Source: Jiangella muralis (GTDB taxonomy: Bacteria > Actinomycetota > Actinomycetes > Jiangellales > Jiangellaceae). Taken from it: DNA of 64,000 nucleotides. Where the stretch lies: NCBI RefSeq assembly GCF_001270745.1, contig NZ_LFXL01000010.1, forward strand, positions 248,001 to 312,000, written 5' to 3'. Below, piece by piece: positions 63,818-64,000 of this stretch. The notes below the pieces were generated by a model. It was given only the letters and a program-made list of their open reading frames with translations. It had not been told where the DNA came from and did no database searches. The position numbers and the translations under genes were made by a program. The first letter of the stretch is position 1. The number at the start of each line of letters is the position of its first letter.

Positions 63818-64000
63818 GATGGTTGAAGCGTCAACGGGTTCGGTGGCATTCCCGTGGGACTCCGGTTGCTCACGATCCGACGGACCGCGGAGCATGGGTC
63901 CAGCTGACCGATGGCGTCCTCGTGCTGGATCGGCATACCGGCACGATGCCGGGCGCACATGGGCGGCGAGGACGAGGAGAGCGCCCGGAGGTTCGGCTGG

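Overview
The window is very GC-rich, with strong third-position G/C bias, actinobacterial-style regulators (an HrdB/SigB-like sigma factor, three ROK regulators) and many Tat or lipoprotein export signals. It looks like a chromosomal segment of a free-living, saprophytic filamentous actinomycete; the family content (ThuA/PQQ-dehydrogenase giants, DUF1080, Gfo/Idh/MocA enzymes) would suit Jiangella/Kribbella-like genera, but that placement is inference. No tRNA, rRNA or CRISPR was recognised. Almost everything from 2.6 to 55.8 kb is on the minus strand.

Layout. 0-3 kb: the 3' part of a secreted (probably S8) peptidase, then a decayed excisionase/PIN toxin-antitoxin pair split by a perfect 24-bp palindrome, then a small conserved protein and a group-2 sigma factor (3.1-4.2 kb). 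4.3-13.8 kb: a tightly overlapping operon that I recognise as an ebo ('metabolite traffic') cluster: an inositol-3-phosphate-synthase-like enzyme, EboC, an epimerase-fold protein, EboA, EboB, EboE and EboF, followed by two more epimerase-fold proteins, one of them Tat-exported. 13.8-26.6 kb: ROK regulator, ribose-type ABC importer, Gfo/Idh/MocA oxidoreductase and a 2128-residue secreted ThuA-PQQ dehydrogenase-PKD-CBM6-DUF1080 protein, all collinear with the ebo operon. 26.9-28.9 kb: a DHA2-type efflux pump diverging from a VOC protein. 29-37 kb: two more secreted PQQ-dehydrogenase/PKD proteins, a Tat-exported epimerase and a second ROK regulator with a clear palindromic site. 37.3-57.1 kb: a second ROK-controlled system, with the ROK gene divergent from Gfo/Idh/MocA, ABC ATPase, two permeases, binding protein, epimerase-fold protein, two giant ThuA-PQQ proteins and a membrane-anchored protein. 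57-60.6 kb: flavin reductase plus LLM flavin oxidoreductase, and xylulokinase. 60.6-64 kb: a long non-coding, palindrome-bearing stretch, an IS5-type insertion sequence with a -1 frameshift, and a FrnE/DsbA-like protein beside a 52-residue peptide ending in a Cys-x4-Cys tail.

How it fits together. The two ABC/ROK systems carry the same kit: importer, NAD(P)-type sugar dehydrogenase, xylose-isomerase-fold enzymes and very large secreted proteins that combine ThuA, soluble quinoprotein sugar dehydrogenase, carbohydrate-binding and, in two cases, 3-keto-disaccharide hydrolase (DUF1080) modules. My inference is an oxidative (3-keto-type) glycoside-cleavage system that works partly outside the cell and imports the products. 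Both systems carry strong hairpins behind the binding-protein gene, and several promoters with flanking inverted repeats were found. Starts were corrected in several places (Tat and lipoprotein starts, a TTG start, and 4-bp overlaps).
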